Assembly (NCBI RefSeq): GCF_000735605.1
Contig: NZ_JPKG01000059.1
Coordinates: 248,001-312,000 of the forward strand
Source of the DNA: Allobosea sp. LC85
Lineage (GTDB): Bacteria > Pseudomonadota > Alphaproteobacteria > Rhizobiales > Beijerinckiaceae
Length of the DNA stretch: 64,000 nt
Reading direction: 5' to 3'
Made by a program: the position numbers and the translations under genes. Of the stretch, positions 54,031-62,078 are shown one piece after another. The first letter of the stretch is position 1. Each line of letters opens with the position of its first letter. The notes below the pieces were generated by a model. It had not been told where the DNA came from. It did not search any database and worked only from the letters and a program-made list of their open reading frames with translations.

Positions 54031-54078
54031 GATCACGTTTTCTGCGTTTGGACGGTTTCGTCCAAACGCAGCGTGATC
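54031..54078 (+). repeat. Second long hairpin beside the nested repeat
   Basis: GATCACG (54031-54037) pairs with CGTGATC (54072-54078), and CTGCGTTTGGAC (54042-54053) pairs perfectly with GTCCAAACGCAG (54060-54071), with a TTTT bulge on one side and loop GGTTTC. It ends 37 bp before the permease start. Confidence 0.7.
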
Positions 54079-54115
54079 GAGGGGCGTGCCGCGCCAGTCA
54101 ACGAACATCGAGCTG

Positions 54116-55042
54116 ATGACCACCAGTCTCCTCATCGTCCAGATCCTGAACGGATTGCAGCTCGGCATCCTGCTGTTCCTGGTGGCAGCGGGGCTGACGC
54201 TGGTCTTCGGTGTCATGGATTTCATCAATCTGGCCCATGGCGTGCAGTACATGCTGGGCGCCTATCTCGCCGTGACCTTCGTCGGGCTGACCGGGAGTTT
54301 CGTGCTGGGGCTGTTGCTCGCGCTGGCGGCAGCGCTCGTCATCGGGCTTGCCCTCGAATTCCTGGTCTTCCGCCATCTCTATGAACGCGATCATCTCGAC
54401 CAGGTTCTCGCGACCTTCGGGCTCATCCTGCTCCTGAACCAGGGCGTCAAGATCGTCTGGGGTGCGGCCCCCCTCTCCGTCCCGGTCCCGGGATTCCTGT
54501 CGGGCTCGGTGCGGTTGATGGACGGCATTCTCTATCCGACCTACCGCTTCGCCTTGATAGGCGCCGGCCTGGCGGTCGGCGGATTGCTCTGGTTCATCGT
54601 CGAGCGGACGCGCACCGGCATGCTGCTGCGGGCCGGCGCCTCGAACGCGCCGATGGTCTCGGCACTCGGCGTCGATATCCGCAAGCTGTTCATGGTCGTC
54701 TTCGCCTTCGGAACCATGCTGGCCGGATTTGCCGGCGCGATGGCGGCACCGATCCTTTCGGTCGAGCCCGGCATGGGCGACACCGTGCTGATTCTCGCCT
54801 TCGTCGTCATCGTCGTCGGCGGCATCGGTTCGATCCGCGGCGCCTTCGTCGGCGCGCTGATCGTCGGACTGGTGGACACGCTCGGGCGCTCGTTCATGAA
54901 CGACCTGCTGCGCCTGTTCATGAGCGCCCCCTCGGCCCGTGCGACCGGAGCTGCGCTCTCTTCCATGCTGATCTATCTGGTGATGGCCATCGTCCTGTTC
55001 GTGCGCCCCGAAGGCCTGCTGCCCGCCAAGGGCCGGACATGA
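54116..55042 (+). CDS. livH: Liv-type ABC transporter permease LivH
   Basis: 308 residues from ATG 54116, beginning TTSLLIVQILNGLQLGILLFLVAAGLTLVFGVMDFINLAHG, which is the LivH hallmark. GTG 54086 would add ten residues, but its GAGGGG is only one base away, so I prefer the ATG. The loop TRTGMLLRAGASNAPMVSALGVDIRKLFMVVFAFG contacts the ATPase. It overlaps livM by 4 bp. The large hairpin region in front probably reduces its expression relative to the binding protein. Confidence 0.93.
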   Translation: MTTSLLIVQILNGLQLGILLFLVAAGLTLVFGVMDFINLAHGVQYMLGAYLAVTFVGLTGSFVLGLLLALAAALVIGLALEFLVFRHLYERDHLDQVLATFGLILLLNQGVKIVWGAAPLSVPVPGFLSGSVRLMDGILYPTYRFALIGAGLAVGGLLWFIVERTRTGMLLRAGASNAPMVSALGVDIRKLFMVVFAFGTMLAGFAGAMAAPILSVEPGMGDTVLILAFVVIVVGGIGSIRGAFVGALIVGLVDTLGRSFMNDLLRLFMSAPSARATGAALSSMLIYLVMAIVLFVRPEGLLPAKGRT

Positions 55043-56034
55043 GCGCGGCGCCCACCATCGCCGGCGCAGCCGGGCCTGCCCAATCCCGGCCAAGGTCGCG
55101 CCCGGTCCTGGCGCTGGTGCTCTTCGCAGCGCTCGCACTCGTCCCCGTCGCCGTCTCGCTCGGTGTTCCCGCCCATTGGCTGTCGCTGGTGACGCGGGCG
55201 ATGATCTTCGCCATCGCGGCCCTGTCGCTCGATCTCATCCTGGGTGTCGGCGGGCTGGTCTCCTTCGGGCATGCCGCCTTCATCGGCATTGGCGCCTATG
55301 TGACCGGCATCATGATCACCGAGGGCCGCACCGAGACGCTGCTGATCCTGCCCGTGCTCTTCGTCATCTGCGCCCTCTTCGCGGCGATCACAGGCGCGGT
55401 CTCGCTACGCACGCGCGGCGTCGCCTTCATCATGATCACGCTGGCCTTCGGGCAAATGGTGTTCTTCCTGGCGCAGGCGCTTTCCGCCTATGGCGGCGAC
55501 GATGGCTTGACGCTCCATGCGCACAGCACGATCGCCGGCTTCGACATCGCCGCAAGCCGGACCGGCTTCTTCTACATCGTGCTTGGCGCGCTTGTCGGCT
55601 GCTACGGGCTGGTCCGCATCATCGTCGCCTCCCGCTTCGGCCGCGTGCTGCGCGCGGCGCGCGAGAACGCGACCCGCGTGACCGTGACCGGGTACGATGT
55701 CGGGCGCGTGCGCCTCATCGCCTATGTCATCAGCGGCATGATCGCGGGCCTGTCCGGCTTCTTCCTCGCCAACCAGACCGAATTCGTCAGCCCCGCCTTC
55801 ATGTCCTGGCAGCGCTCGGGCGAATTGATCTTCATGGTGGTGCTCGGCGGCGTCGGCTCGCTGCATGGCGCGATCATCGGCGCGCTCGCCTTTCTCTTCG
55901 CCGAAGACGTGCTCGCCGGCATCACCGAGCACTGGAAGGCGATCTTCGGGCCGCTCATCGTTCTCTTCGTGCTGTTCACGCGGGGCGGCATCGTCGGCAT
56001 CCTCGCAAAGATGCGGGGAAACAGCGATGGCTGA
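55039..56034 (+). CDS. livM: Liv-type ABC transporter permease LivM
   Basis: 331 residues with a proline/arginine-rich cytoplasmic N-terminus of about 22 residues. LivM blocks are AALSLDLILGVGGLVSFGHAAFIGIGAYV, LRTRGVAFIMITLAFGQMVFFLA, GRVLRAARENATRVTVTGYDVGRVRLIAYVISGMIAG and GGVGSLHGAIIGALAF. It forms the channel with LivH. It overlaps livH by 4 bp and livG by 8 bp. Confidence 0.94.
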   Translation: MSAAPTIAGAAGPAQSRPRSRPVLALVLFAALALVPVAVSLGVPAHWLSLVTRAMIFAIAALSLDLILGVGGLVSFGHAAFIGIGAYVTGIMITEGRTETLLILPVLFVICALFAAITGAVSLRTRGVAFIMITLAFGQMVFFLAQALSAYGGDDGLTLHAHSTIAGFDIAASRTGFFYIVLGALVGCYGLVRIIVASRFGRVLRAARENATRVTVTGYDVGRVRLIAYVISGMIAGLSGFFLANQTEFVSPAFMSWQRSGELIFMVVLGGVGSLHGAIIGALAFLFAEDVLAGITEHWKAIFGPLIVLFVLFTRGGIVGILAKMRGNSDG

Positions 56035-56776
56035 GCCCGTTCTCGTCCTCGATGGCGTCCGCAAGTCCTTCGGTGCCCTGAAGGTGACCGACGGCGTCAG
56101 CTTCTCCGTCGCTCCGGGCGAGTTGCATGCGCTGATCGGCCCGAACGGTGCCGGCAAGACTACGCTCGTGCACCAGATTTCCGGCATGCTGCGTCCGGAC
56201 GCAGGCAGCATTCGCTTTCGCGGCACCGACATCACCGGACTGTCGCCGGAGAAACGCGCGCGCGCCGGGCTCGCTCGCACCTTTCAGATCACCTCGACCA
56301 TCGCTTCGCTCTCGGTGCTGGAGAACGTGGCTCTCAGTGTGCAGGCGCGGGCGACACATCCGCTGGCCCTGTTCCGCAACGCAGCCCGCGACGAGCGCCT
56401 GAACGGCCCCGCATGGGCAGCGATCGCCTCAGTCGGGCTCAGCGAGCGAGCGCATGTTCCGGCCGGCCGGCTCTCGCATGGCGAGAAACGCGCGCTCGAG
56501 ATCGCGATGGCACTGACCCTCGAGCCAGCTGCGATTCTGCTCGACGAGCCGCTGGCCGGCGTCGGACACGAGGAAGGCGCGCGCCTGATCGCGCTGCTGA
56601 AGAGCCTCAAGGGCCGCTACGCCATGCTGCTGGTCGAACACGACATGGAGGCGGTGTTCGCGCTCGCGGACAAGGTCAGCGTGCTGGTCTATGGCCGTGT
56701 CGTCGCCTCGGGTGATCCGGCCGCCGTGCGTGCCGACCCGACCGTGCGCGAAGCCTATCTCGGCGAGGAGGGCTAG
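56027..56776 (+). CDS. livG: Liv-type ABC transporter ATP-binding protein LivG
   Basis: 249 residues from ATG 56027. Walker A is GPNGAGKTT. The family segment FRGTDITGLSPEKRARAGLARTFQ follows. The signature is LSHGEKRALEIAMAL, with His in place of the second Gly, a LivG-typical deviation. Walker B is ILLDEPLAGVG, followed by VEHDMEAVFALAD. The gap to livF is 3 bp. Confidence 0.93.
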   Translation: MAEPVLVLDGVRKSFGALKVTDGVSFSVAPGELHALIGPNGAGKTTLVHQISGMLRPDAGSIRFRGTDITGLSPEKRARAGLARTFQITSTIASLSVLENVALSVQARATHPLALFRNAARDERLNGPAWAAIASVGLSERAHVPAGRLSHGEKRALEIAMALTLEPAAILLDEPLAGVGHEEGARLIALLKSLKGRYAMLLVEHDMEAVFALADKVSVLVYGRVVASGDPAAVRADPTVREAYLGEEG

Positions 56777-56779
56777 GGC

Positions 56780-57478
56780 ATGCTCGTCGTCGAAGCTCTG
56801 GATGCCGGCTACGGCGAAGCGCAGATCCTGTTCGGCGTCGATCTTGCGATCGCCGAGGGCGAGGTGGTGACGTTGCTCGGCCGCAACGGCATGGGCAAGA
56901 CCACGACGATCCGCGCCATCATGGGACTGATTCCGGCCAGGGCCGGCCGCATCAGCGTCTCCGGCCGCGATCTGACCGGCGCTCCGCCCTTCCGGATCGC
57001 GCAGGCCGGAATCGGCTTGGTGCCGGAAGGCCGCCAGATCTTTCCGACGCTCAGCGTGGAAGAAAACCTGATCGCCACGGCAGCCAGCCGCTTCGGCACG
57101 CCACGCTGGAATATCGAGCGCATCTACGCATTCCTGCCGCGCCTCAAGGAGAGGCGGACCAATCGCGGCAACCAGCTTTCCGGCGGCGAGCAGCAGATGC
57201 TGGCGATCGGCCGGGCCCTGATGACCAACCCCAAGCTGGTCATTCTCGACGAGGCGACGGAAGGGCTGGCGCCGATCATCCGCCAGGAAATCTGGTCCTG
57301 CCTTGCCGCGCTGAAAGCTGACGGCGAATCCATCCTGGTCATCGACAAGAATGTCGACGCGCTGGCCAGGATCGCCGATCGACATATCGTCCTGGAAAAG
57401 GGCCGCGTCGTCTGGCGCGGATCGAGCGACGACTTGCGCAGCGACAGCGCTGTGAAAGATCGCTTCCTGCACCTTTAG
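56780..57478 (+). CDS. livF: Liv-type ABC transporter ATP-binding protein LivF
   Basis: 232 residues. Walker A is GRNGMGKTT, then PPFRIAQAGIGLVPEGRQIFPTLSVEENL, typical of LivF. The signature is LSGGEQQMLAIGRAL. Walker B reads VILDEATEGLAPII; Ala replaces the common Pro after Asp-Glu. The usual LVEQN near the H-loop is LVIDKNVDAL here, so the H-loop His is not in its normal place, which is worth noting. The cupin gene follows 14 bp later. Confidence 0.93.
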   Translation: MLVVEALDAGYGEAQILFGVDLAIAEGEVVTLLGRNGMGKTTTIRAIMGLIPARAGRISVSGRDLTGAPPFRIAQAGIGLVPEGRQIFPTLSVEENLIATAASRFGTPRWNIERIYAFLPRLKERRTNRGNQLSGGEQQMLAIGRALMTNPKLVILDEATEGLAPIIRQEIWSCLAALKADGESILVIDKNVDALARIADRHIVLEKGRVVWRGSSDDLRSDSAVKDRFLHL

Positions 57479-57492
57479 AGAAGGAGAGACCG

Positions 57493-57951
57493 ATGAAGCC
57501 ACTGACAGCCGGCGTAACGAGGGCCAATCAGGGCATCGATGCCATTTCGTGGAACATTCTCGGCCAGACTTATGTCCCCAAGACACTGAGCCAGGATAGT
57601 TTCTCCTGGCATGCGACCTTCCCGCCCGGCACCTTCGTACCGCCGCATGTCCACCCGACGCAGGACGAGTTCATCTATCTGCTCGAGGGCCGACTTGATC
57701 TCGTTCTCGATGGAGAGGAAGCGCATGCCTTGCCCGGCGACCTGATCCGCCTGCCGCGCAACGTTCCGCACGGCATCTTCAACAAGAGCGACAGCCCGGC
57801 AAAGTGCCTGTTCTGGGTCGCACCCACCGGCCGCCTCTACGACCTGTTCTGGGCGATCCATTCGATGCCGGAGCAGAACCCCGCAGAGGTCGTCGCGCTC
57901 GCCGCCAAATACGAGATCGACTTCCTGCCGCCGCCTCCAGACGGGGCGTGA
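57493..57951 (+). CDS. Small cupin-domain protein
   Basis: 152 residues forming one cupin barrel. The metal-ligand motif 1 is PPHVHPTQDEFIYLLEG (two His, one Glu) and motif 2 is LPGDLIRLPRNVPHGIFN (His). It could be a dioxygenase, isomerase or binding protein for the imported compound. GAAGGAGAG gives a good ribosome site. It is the last gene of the liv-type operon, which hints that it acts on the transported substrate. Confidence 0.88.
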   Translation: MKPLTAGVTRANQGIDAISWNILGQTYVPKTLSQDSFSWHATFPPGTFVPPHVHPTQDEFIYLLEGRLDLVLDGEEAHALPGDLIRLPRNVPHGIFNKSDSPAKCLFWVAPTGRLYDLFWAIHSMPEQNPAEVVALAAKYEIDFLPPPPDGA

Positions 57952-57957
57952 CGAACC

Positions 57958-57980
57958 TGCCGGAAACGGAAAGTCCGGCA
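57958..57980 (+). terminator. Hairpin after the liv-cupin operon
   Basis: TGCCGGA (57958-57964) pairs perfectly with TCCGGCA (57974-57980) around a 9-nt loop, 6 bp past the cupin stop. No T tract. Confidence 0.5.
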
Positions 57981-58054
57981 CCAGCGGAACCCGGGCCCGT
58001 GCACCCTGCGTTCATCTGCCGGCGCTAATCTGCCGCAATGATGGAGGTTGGAAC

Positions 58055-58399
58055 ATGAGGAAGGCGACGCTTTCCCTTGGCTTGCTCGCCGCGTTAGCAG
58101 CGGGCAACGCTACAGCAATGCCAGTCCCGGCGCTCGGCGAAGCGGGCCTGCCGCTCACGCAGGCCCAGATGCGCTGCAACGAATTCCGCTGCATCAACCC
58201 GCGCACCGGCGTCTACACCGAAAGCACCTGCGACTATCGCGGCTGCTATCCGAGCAGCCGCCCGCGTGGACGGCTTGGCCCTTATGGCGAGGACTATCGC
58301 TTCGGCCGCCGGCGGTTCGACAATGATGACGACTATCCGCGCTACCGGGGATATCGCCGCGACCGCTATCGCGATGACGACGATGATGATGACGATTGA
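58055..58399 (+). CDS. Small secreted protein with Arg/Tyr/Asp-rich tail
   Basis: 114 residues. A signal peptide (MRKATLSLGLLAALAAGNAT) is followed by a domain with four Cys (RCNEFRCINPRTGVYTESTCDYRGCYPSS), possibly two disulfides. The C-terminal 40 residues are Arg/Tyr/Asp-rich and end in nine acidic residues broken by none (DDDDDDDD). Such acidic tails can bind metals or basic surfaces. No family recognised. Codons look normal for the region. Monocistronic. Confidence 0.75.
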   Translation: MRKATLSLGLLAALAAGNATAMPVPALGEAGLPLTQAQMRCNEFRCINPRTGVYTESTCDYRGCYPSSRPRGRLGPYGEDYRFGRRRFDNDDDYPRYRGYRRDRYRDDDDDDDD

Positions 58400-58622
58400 T
58401 TCGCGCGTGGACGCCTTGCCGTTCGCGTTCGAGCACGATCGGCGATCCGAAATGCGGCGGCTTGGGAGGGCAACGAACGCGGAACGGCGCCCGAGAGGAT
58501 TTTGCTGAACAGCCGTTAAGGTTAAGGCAAGGTTAAAGCTGCAAGGCTCGGGTTAAACTGGCAATTCTCGCTCTTACGTAGCGGCACGCAAAATGCGTGC
58601 GGCAGAAGTTGGGGGCGGCATC

Positions 58623-58988
58623 ATGACGACCGAACGCCGTGAAGCACCACGGCAGCGTACCTTGCTGGGCGCGCGTATCGTTTTCAACAACCGCCATTCC
58701 ACGCTCGACTGCGTGGTGCGCAACCTTTCCGACGCAGGCGCTATGTTACTCATCTCCGATGCTATTGCCTTGCCGGCAGCATTCGAGCTTGAGATCGAGC
58801 ATAAGCGGCGCGTCTACGGCGCGCGCTTTCGGTGGCGCGATGGCGAGCGGGTCGGGATCGCCCTGGACGGGCGGCCTTCCTCAACCGCCGAAATCGTGCC
58901 CCTCGACCAGGCCCGTCGCCTGAAGCAATGCGAACAGAACAACGCGCAGCTCAAGGCACGCATTCAGCAACTGACCGAAGCCGGCTGA
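58623..58988 (+). CDS. PilZ-domain protein
   Basis: 121 residues from ATG 58623. The N-terminal RRxxxR motif appears as ERREAPRQRTLLGARIVFN, and the DxSxxG-like motif as VRNLSDAGAMLLIS, both of the c-di-GMP-binding PilZ domain. The tail (about 100-121) is a short amphipathic helix. It probably acts as a c-di-GMP receptor in motility or polysaccharide control. The 223 bp upstream include AT-richer, TTAAGG-repeating sequence (58514-58545) that may be the promoter. Confidence 0.85.
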   Translation: MTTERREAPRQRTLLGARIVFNNRHSTLDCVVRNLSDAGAMLLISDAIALPAAFELEIEHKRRVYGARFRWRDGERVGIALDGRPSSTAEIVPLDQARRLKQCEQNNAQLKARIQQLTEAG

Positions 58989-58998
58989 TCAATCCGTT

Positions 58999-60240
58999 TC
59001 AGCGCCGGGTCAGTTGCTCCGGTGCAAAGCCGGCCTTGCCGGCATAGGATTTCACGATCGCCTCGCGCCGGGCGTAGCTCATGACCCGTTCGACATCGTC
59101 GAAGCCGTTCGGCGCGAGCGCCTCGACGGCGTCGATTACCCGTTCCGGGCCGCCGATCCGGTTCAAGGCCACAATTTGCGCGGTTGCAGGCAGGCGCACC
59201 GCCTCATAGGCCGCCAGTGCCTGGCGCGGATGCTCGCTGCTGACCAGCGCATCGGCAAGCGCGCGCGCATCGAGAATCGCCTGCGAGGCACCGTTGGAGC
59301 CGACCGGATACATCGGATGAGCGGCATCGCCGAGCAGCGTGACGCGGCCATGGGTCCAGCGCGGCAGCGGATCGCGGTCGCACATCGGGTAATCCCAGAA
59401 TCCGGGAGAGGCCTGGATCAGCGCAAGGATATCGACGCCGGGAATCGAGAAGCGACGCGCATAGGGCAGTACATCCTCAAGCCTGCCCGGTTTCGACCAG
59501 GCCTCCTTCGGAGGCGGCTTCGCCGGATCGCCGGTCCGGATATTGACGACCCAGTTGGTCAGGCGAGTGCCGGGCTTGCTGCCCGCAGCGATCGGATACA
59601 GCACCAGCTTTCCGGCCATGCCGCCGGCGATGATCATGCTCTCGCCGTCGAGGAAGGCCGGCCAGTCACAAGCCCCGCGCCACATCTGCACGCCATTCCA
59701 GCGCGGCGCCCCCTGGTTCGGAAAATATTGTCCGCGCACGCTGGAGTGGATGCCATCGGCGGCGATCAACACGTCGGCACGCGCCGTCTCGCCAGCCTCG
59801 CCGCGCCGTGCATCGGTAAAATGGGCAGTCACGCCGCCCTCGTCCTGGACGAACCCCTGCAGCCGGCGCCCGGTTCGCAGAGCCCCCTCCCCCAGGCGCT
59901 CGCGCACAGCCGCGCAGATCACGCCCTGCAAGCGGCCGCGATGAATCGAGAACTGCGGCACCGGCGCCCCGGCATGGAGCCCGCGCGGCTCGCGCCAGAC
60001 AGTCTGGCCAAAGCGGTTCATGTAGATGAGTTCGCGCGTTCTGATCGCGACGGCATCAAGCGCCGGCAGCAGGCCGATCTCGGCCAGTTCGCCGATCGCA
60101 TGCGGCAAGGTGTTGATGCCGACGCCGACCTCGCGGATCTCGCTCGACTGCTCGTAGACGGTTGCGGCAATGCCGCGCGCGTGCAGCATCAATGCGAGCG
60201 TCAGGCCGCCGATTCCGCCTCCGACGATGACAACCTTCAT
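58999..60240 (-). CDS. FAD-dependent aromatic monooxygenase (salicylate/hydroxybenzoate hydroxylase-like)
   Basis: 413 residues from ATG 60240, chosen because GGGGGGAC lies just upstream and [17 protein letters not shown] starts the FAD fold. Group A flavin monooxygenase motifs are GxGxxG (7-14), ADVLIAADGIHSSVRGQYFP (DG motif) and VTLLGDAAHPMYPVGSNGASQAILDARAL (GD motif). It would hydroxylate a hydroxylated aromatic acid using NAD(P)H and O2. It is monocistronic. A dyad at 60264-60283, almost the same as one before the liv operon, lies 24 bp upstream of its start. Confidence 0.9.
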   Translation of the reverse strand: MKVVIVGGGIGGLTLALMLHARGIAATVYEQSSEIREVGVGINTLPHAIGELAEIGLLPALDAVAIRTRELIYMNRFGQTVWREPRGLHAGAPVPQFSIHRGRLQGVICAAVRERLGEGALRTGRRLQGFVQDEGGVTAHFTDARRGEAGETARADVLIAADGIHSSVRGQYFPNQGAPRWNGVQMWRGACDWPAFLDGESMIIAGGMAGKLVLYPIAAGSKPGTRLTNWVVNIRTGDPAKPPPKEAWSKPGRLEDVLPYARRFSIPGVDILALIQASPGFWDYPMCDRDPLPRWTHGRVTLLGDAAHPMYPVGSNGASQAILDARALADALVSSEHPRQALAAYEAVRLPATAQIVALNRIGGPERVIDAVEALAPNGFDDVERVMSYARREAIVKSYAGKAGFAPEQLTRR

Positions 60241-60263
60241 GCGTCCCCCCGCATCAGCATTCA

Positions 60264-60283
60264 TTATTTTAAACTTGAAATAA
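60264..60283. promoter_or_regulatory. Putative shared operator upstream of the FAD monooxygenase
   Basis: TTATTTTAAACTTGAAATAA is a dyad with 8 of 10 paired positions matching. It agrees with the site at 52496-52514 in 17 of 19 bases. Half-sites of this kind (TTTCAAG/CTTGAAA) resemble MarR-type operators, but no MarR gene is in the window. Confidence 0.6.
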
Positions 60284-60529
60284 CAGGGTGAGATTTGTCA
60301 ATGACTCCTGTCATGGTGGCCGCACCGCTGATTTTTTGCACTCCTGAGGCGGGAACGAAGCGAAATGCTGTGCGTATCTAGCCCCAATGCCGTGTTTTTG
60401 GACGCCAACCGTGCCAAGTGGCAGTTTCGCACAGGGCGGACATGCAGTCGTCGCGCGATTCGCGGCGGCAGCAGGAGTTAGCATCCTCCCCAGCGACGAC
60501 TAACCAACACCGTTCTTCAGGAGACTTTC

Positions 60530-60802
60530 ATGACCAAGAACGAACTGATCGCCGCCATCGCCGACGAAACCGGCAAGACCAAGACCGACGTGTCCGCCAT
60601 CCTCGGCTCGCTCGCAGCCGTTGTCGCCAAGACGCTGAAGTCCGGCGACGATGTCACCCTCGGCGGCGTCGGCAAGCTGTCGGCGGCCAAGCGCGAAGCC
60701 CGCGAGGCCCGCAACCCCTCGACCGGCGCCATGATCAAGGTTCCGGCCAAGACCGTCGTCAAGTTCAAGGTCACCAAGGACCTTGCCGACGCAGTGGCGT
60801 AA
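60530..60802 (+). CDS. hup: DNA-binding protein HU
   Basis: 90 residues, the standard HU length. MTKNELIAAIADETGKTKTDVSAILGSLAAVVAKTLKSGDDVTLGGVGKLSAAKREAREARNPSTGAMIKVPAKTVVKFKVTKDL shows the dimerisation helices, the GxGKL turn and the arm RNPSTGAMIKVPA that wraps DNA. It is a nucleoid architecture protein. GGAGAC precedes the start. The roughly 245 bp upstream (60284-60529) hold no gene; they should carry the HU promoter. A strong terminator follows. Confidence 0.96.
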   Translation: MTKNELIAAIADETGKTKTDVSAILGSLAAVVAKTLKSGDDVTLGGVGKLSAAKREAREARNPSTGAMIKVPAKTVVKFKVTKDLADAVA

Positions 60803-60818
60803 GCCGATCCTATTTTAG

Positions 60819-60849
60819 AGCAGCACCTGGCCTTCAGGCCGGTGCTGCT
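60819..60849 (+). terminator. Terminator after hup
   Basis: AGCAGCACC (60819-60827) pairs with GGTGCTGCT (60841-60849), and GGCC pairs with GGCC inside, with loop TTCA and one bulged T. It starts 16 bp past the hup stop; there is a short TATTTTAG before it but no T tract after. Confidence 0.7.
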
Positions 60850-60882
60850 TGACCCCGCCGCCGCCTTCCGCACAGTGGGGCG

Positions 60883-62058
60883 ATGTTCCTTCGCCTGTTC
60901 ACCGATCTGCGCGCCGCCAAGGTTCCCGTCACGCTGCGGGAGTACCTGGCCTTGCTCGAAGGCGTGGAAGTCGATCTCGCCGAACACCGCGTCGACGAAT
61001 TCTATTATCTCGCTCGCACCTGCCTGGTGAAGGACGAGCGCCATCTCGACAAATTCGATCAGGTCTTCGCTCAGGTGTTCAAGGGCATGGAGACGCTGCA
61101 GCAGGCCATCGAACAGGCCGGCATTCCCGAGGAATGGCTGCGCAAGCTCGCCGAGAAATTCCTGACCGACGCGGAAAAGCGCGAGATTGCGGCGATGGGC
61201 TGGGACAAGCTCTGGGAGACGCTGAAGCAGCGGCTCGCCGAGCAGCAGGGCCGGCATCAGGGCGGTTCGAAATGGATCGGCACCGCAGGGACCTCGCCTT
61301 ATGGCGCCTATGGCTATAATCCCGAGGGCGTCCGCATCGGCCAGGATAGCAACCGCAACTTCCGGGCGATCAAGGTATGGGACAAGCGCGAGTTCAAGGA
61401 TTTCGACGACACGCGCGAACTCGGCGTGCGCAATCTGCGCGTTGCATTGAGGCGGTTGCGCCGCTTTGCCCGCACGGGGGCGGCTGAGGAACTCGACCTC
61501 GACCACACCATCTCGGAAACGGCCAAGCACGGCTATCTCGACGTGCAGCTGCGGCCCGAGCGCCGCAACGCGGTCAAGGTACTGCTATTCCTCGATGTGG
61601 GCGGCTCGATGGACTGGCATGTCGAACTCGCCGAGGAGCTGTTCTCGGCGGCGCGGGCCGAGTTCAAGCATTTCGAGCACTTCTACTTCCATAACTGCCC
61701 TTACGAGCGGGTCTGGCGCGAGAACAAGCGCCGGCACGATCAGGTCATACCGACTTGGGACATCCTGCGGACCTATTCGGCCGAGTATCGCATCGTCTTC
61801 GTCGGCGATGCCTCGATGAGTCCCTATGAGGTTGGGATGCCCGGGGGCTCGGTGGAACACTGGAACGAGGAAGCGGGCGAGGTCTGGATGCAGCGCCTGA
61901 CCGGTCATTTCCCGAAATCGGTCTGGCTCAACCCGGTCCAGCAGCATCTCTGGAGCTATACCCAGTCGATCCGGCAGATCGGCGGGTTGATGGGCGGGCG
62001 CATGTTTCCGCTGACGCTGGACGGGCTCGACGGCGCCATGAAGGCACTGGCCCGCTGA
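60883..62058 (+). CDS. CoxE-like VWA-domain protein
   Basis: 391 residues. The N-terminal 200 residues (MFLRLFTDLRAAKVPVTLREYLALLEGVE) are typical of CoxE/DUF58-like proteins. The VWA domain starts near 230: NAVKVLLFLDVGGSMDWHVELAEELFSAARAEF, where DVGGSM replaces the classic DxSxS metal site, then FVGDASMSPYEV. These proteins normally work with a MoxR-type AAA+ ATPase to insert metals or assemble complexes; no such ATPase is beside it here. A membrane protein gene follows 20 bp later. Confidence 0.87.
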   Translation: MFLRLFTDLRAAKVPVTLREYLALLEGVEVDLAEHRVDEFYYLARTCLVKDERHLDKFDQVFAQVFKGMETLQQAIEQAGIPEEWLRKLAEKFLTDAEKREIAAMGWDKLWETLKQRLAEQQGRHQGGSKWIGTAGTSPYGAYGYNPEGVRIGQDSNRNFRAIKVWDKREFKDFDDTRELGVRNLRVALRRLRRFARTGAAEELDLDHTISETAKHGYLDVQLRPERRNAVKVLLFLDVGGSMDWHVELAEELFSAARAEFKHFEHFYFHNCPYERVWRENKRRHDQVIPTWDILRTYSAEYRIVFVGDASMSPYEVGMPGGSVEHWNEEAGEVWMQRLTGHFPKSVWLNPVQQHLWSYTQSIRQIGGLMGGRMFPLTLDGLDGAMKALAR

Positions 62059-62078
62059 CAAGTCCCTGGCGAGCCGCT

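Larger units (their letters stand above)
53767..54115. other. 349-bp intergenic region without a supportable gene
   Basis: No coding frame here looks real. The first 200 bp are a low-information GC-rich spacer, with a short imperfect stem CCCTTTCC/GGAAGGG near 53914. The last 150 bp hold two hairpins (53968-54015 and 54031-54078) described separately. This is the largest gene-free stretch in the window and separates the binding protein from its permease. Confidence 0.7.

Noticed and set aside
54086-54115. GTG start for livH
   Set aside because: The GAGGGG is only one base from the GTG; the ATG at 54116 begins directly with the conserved LivH N-terminus.
53751-54116. 121-codon frame across the livK-livH gap
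   Set aside because: Runs through two hairpin repeats, low-complexity Arg/Ser composition, no ribosome site; treated as noncoding.
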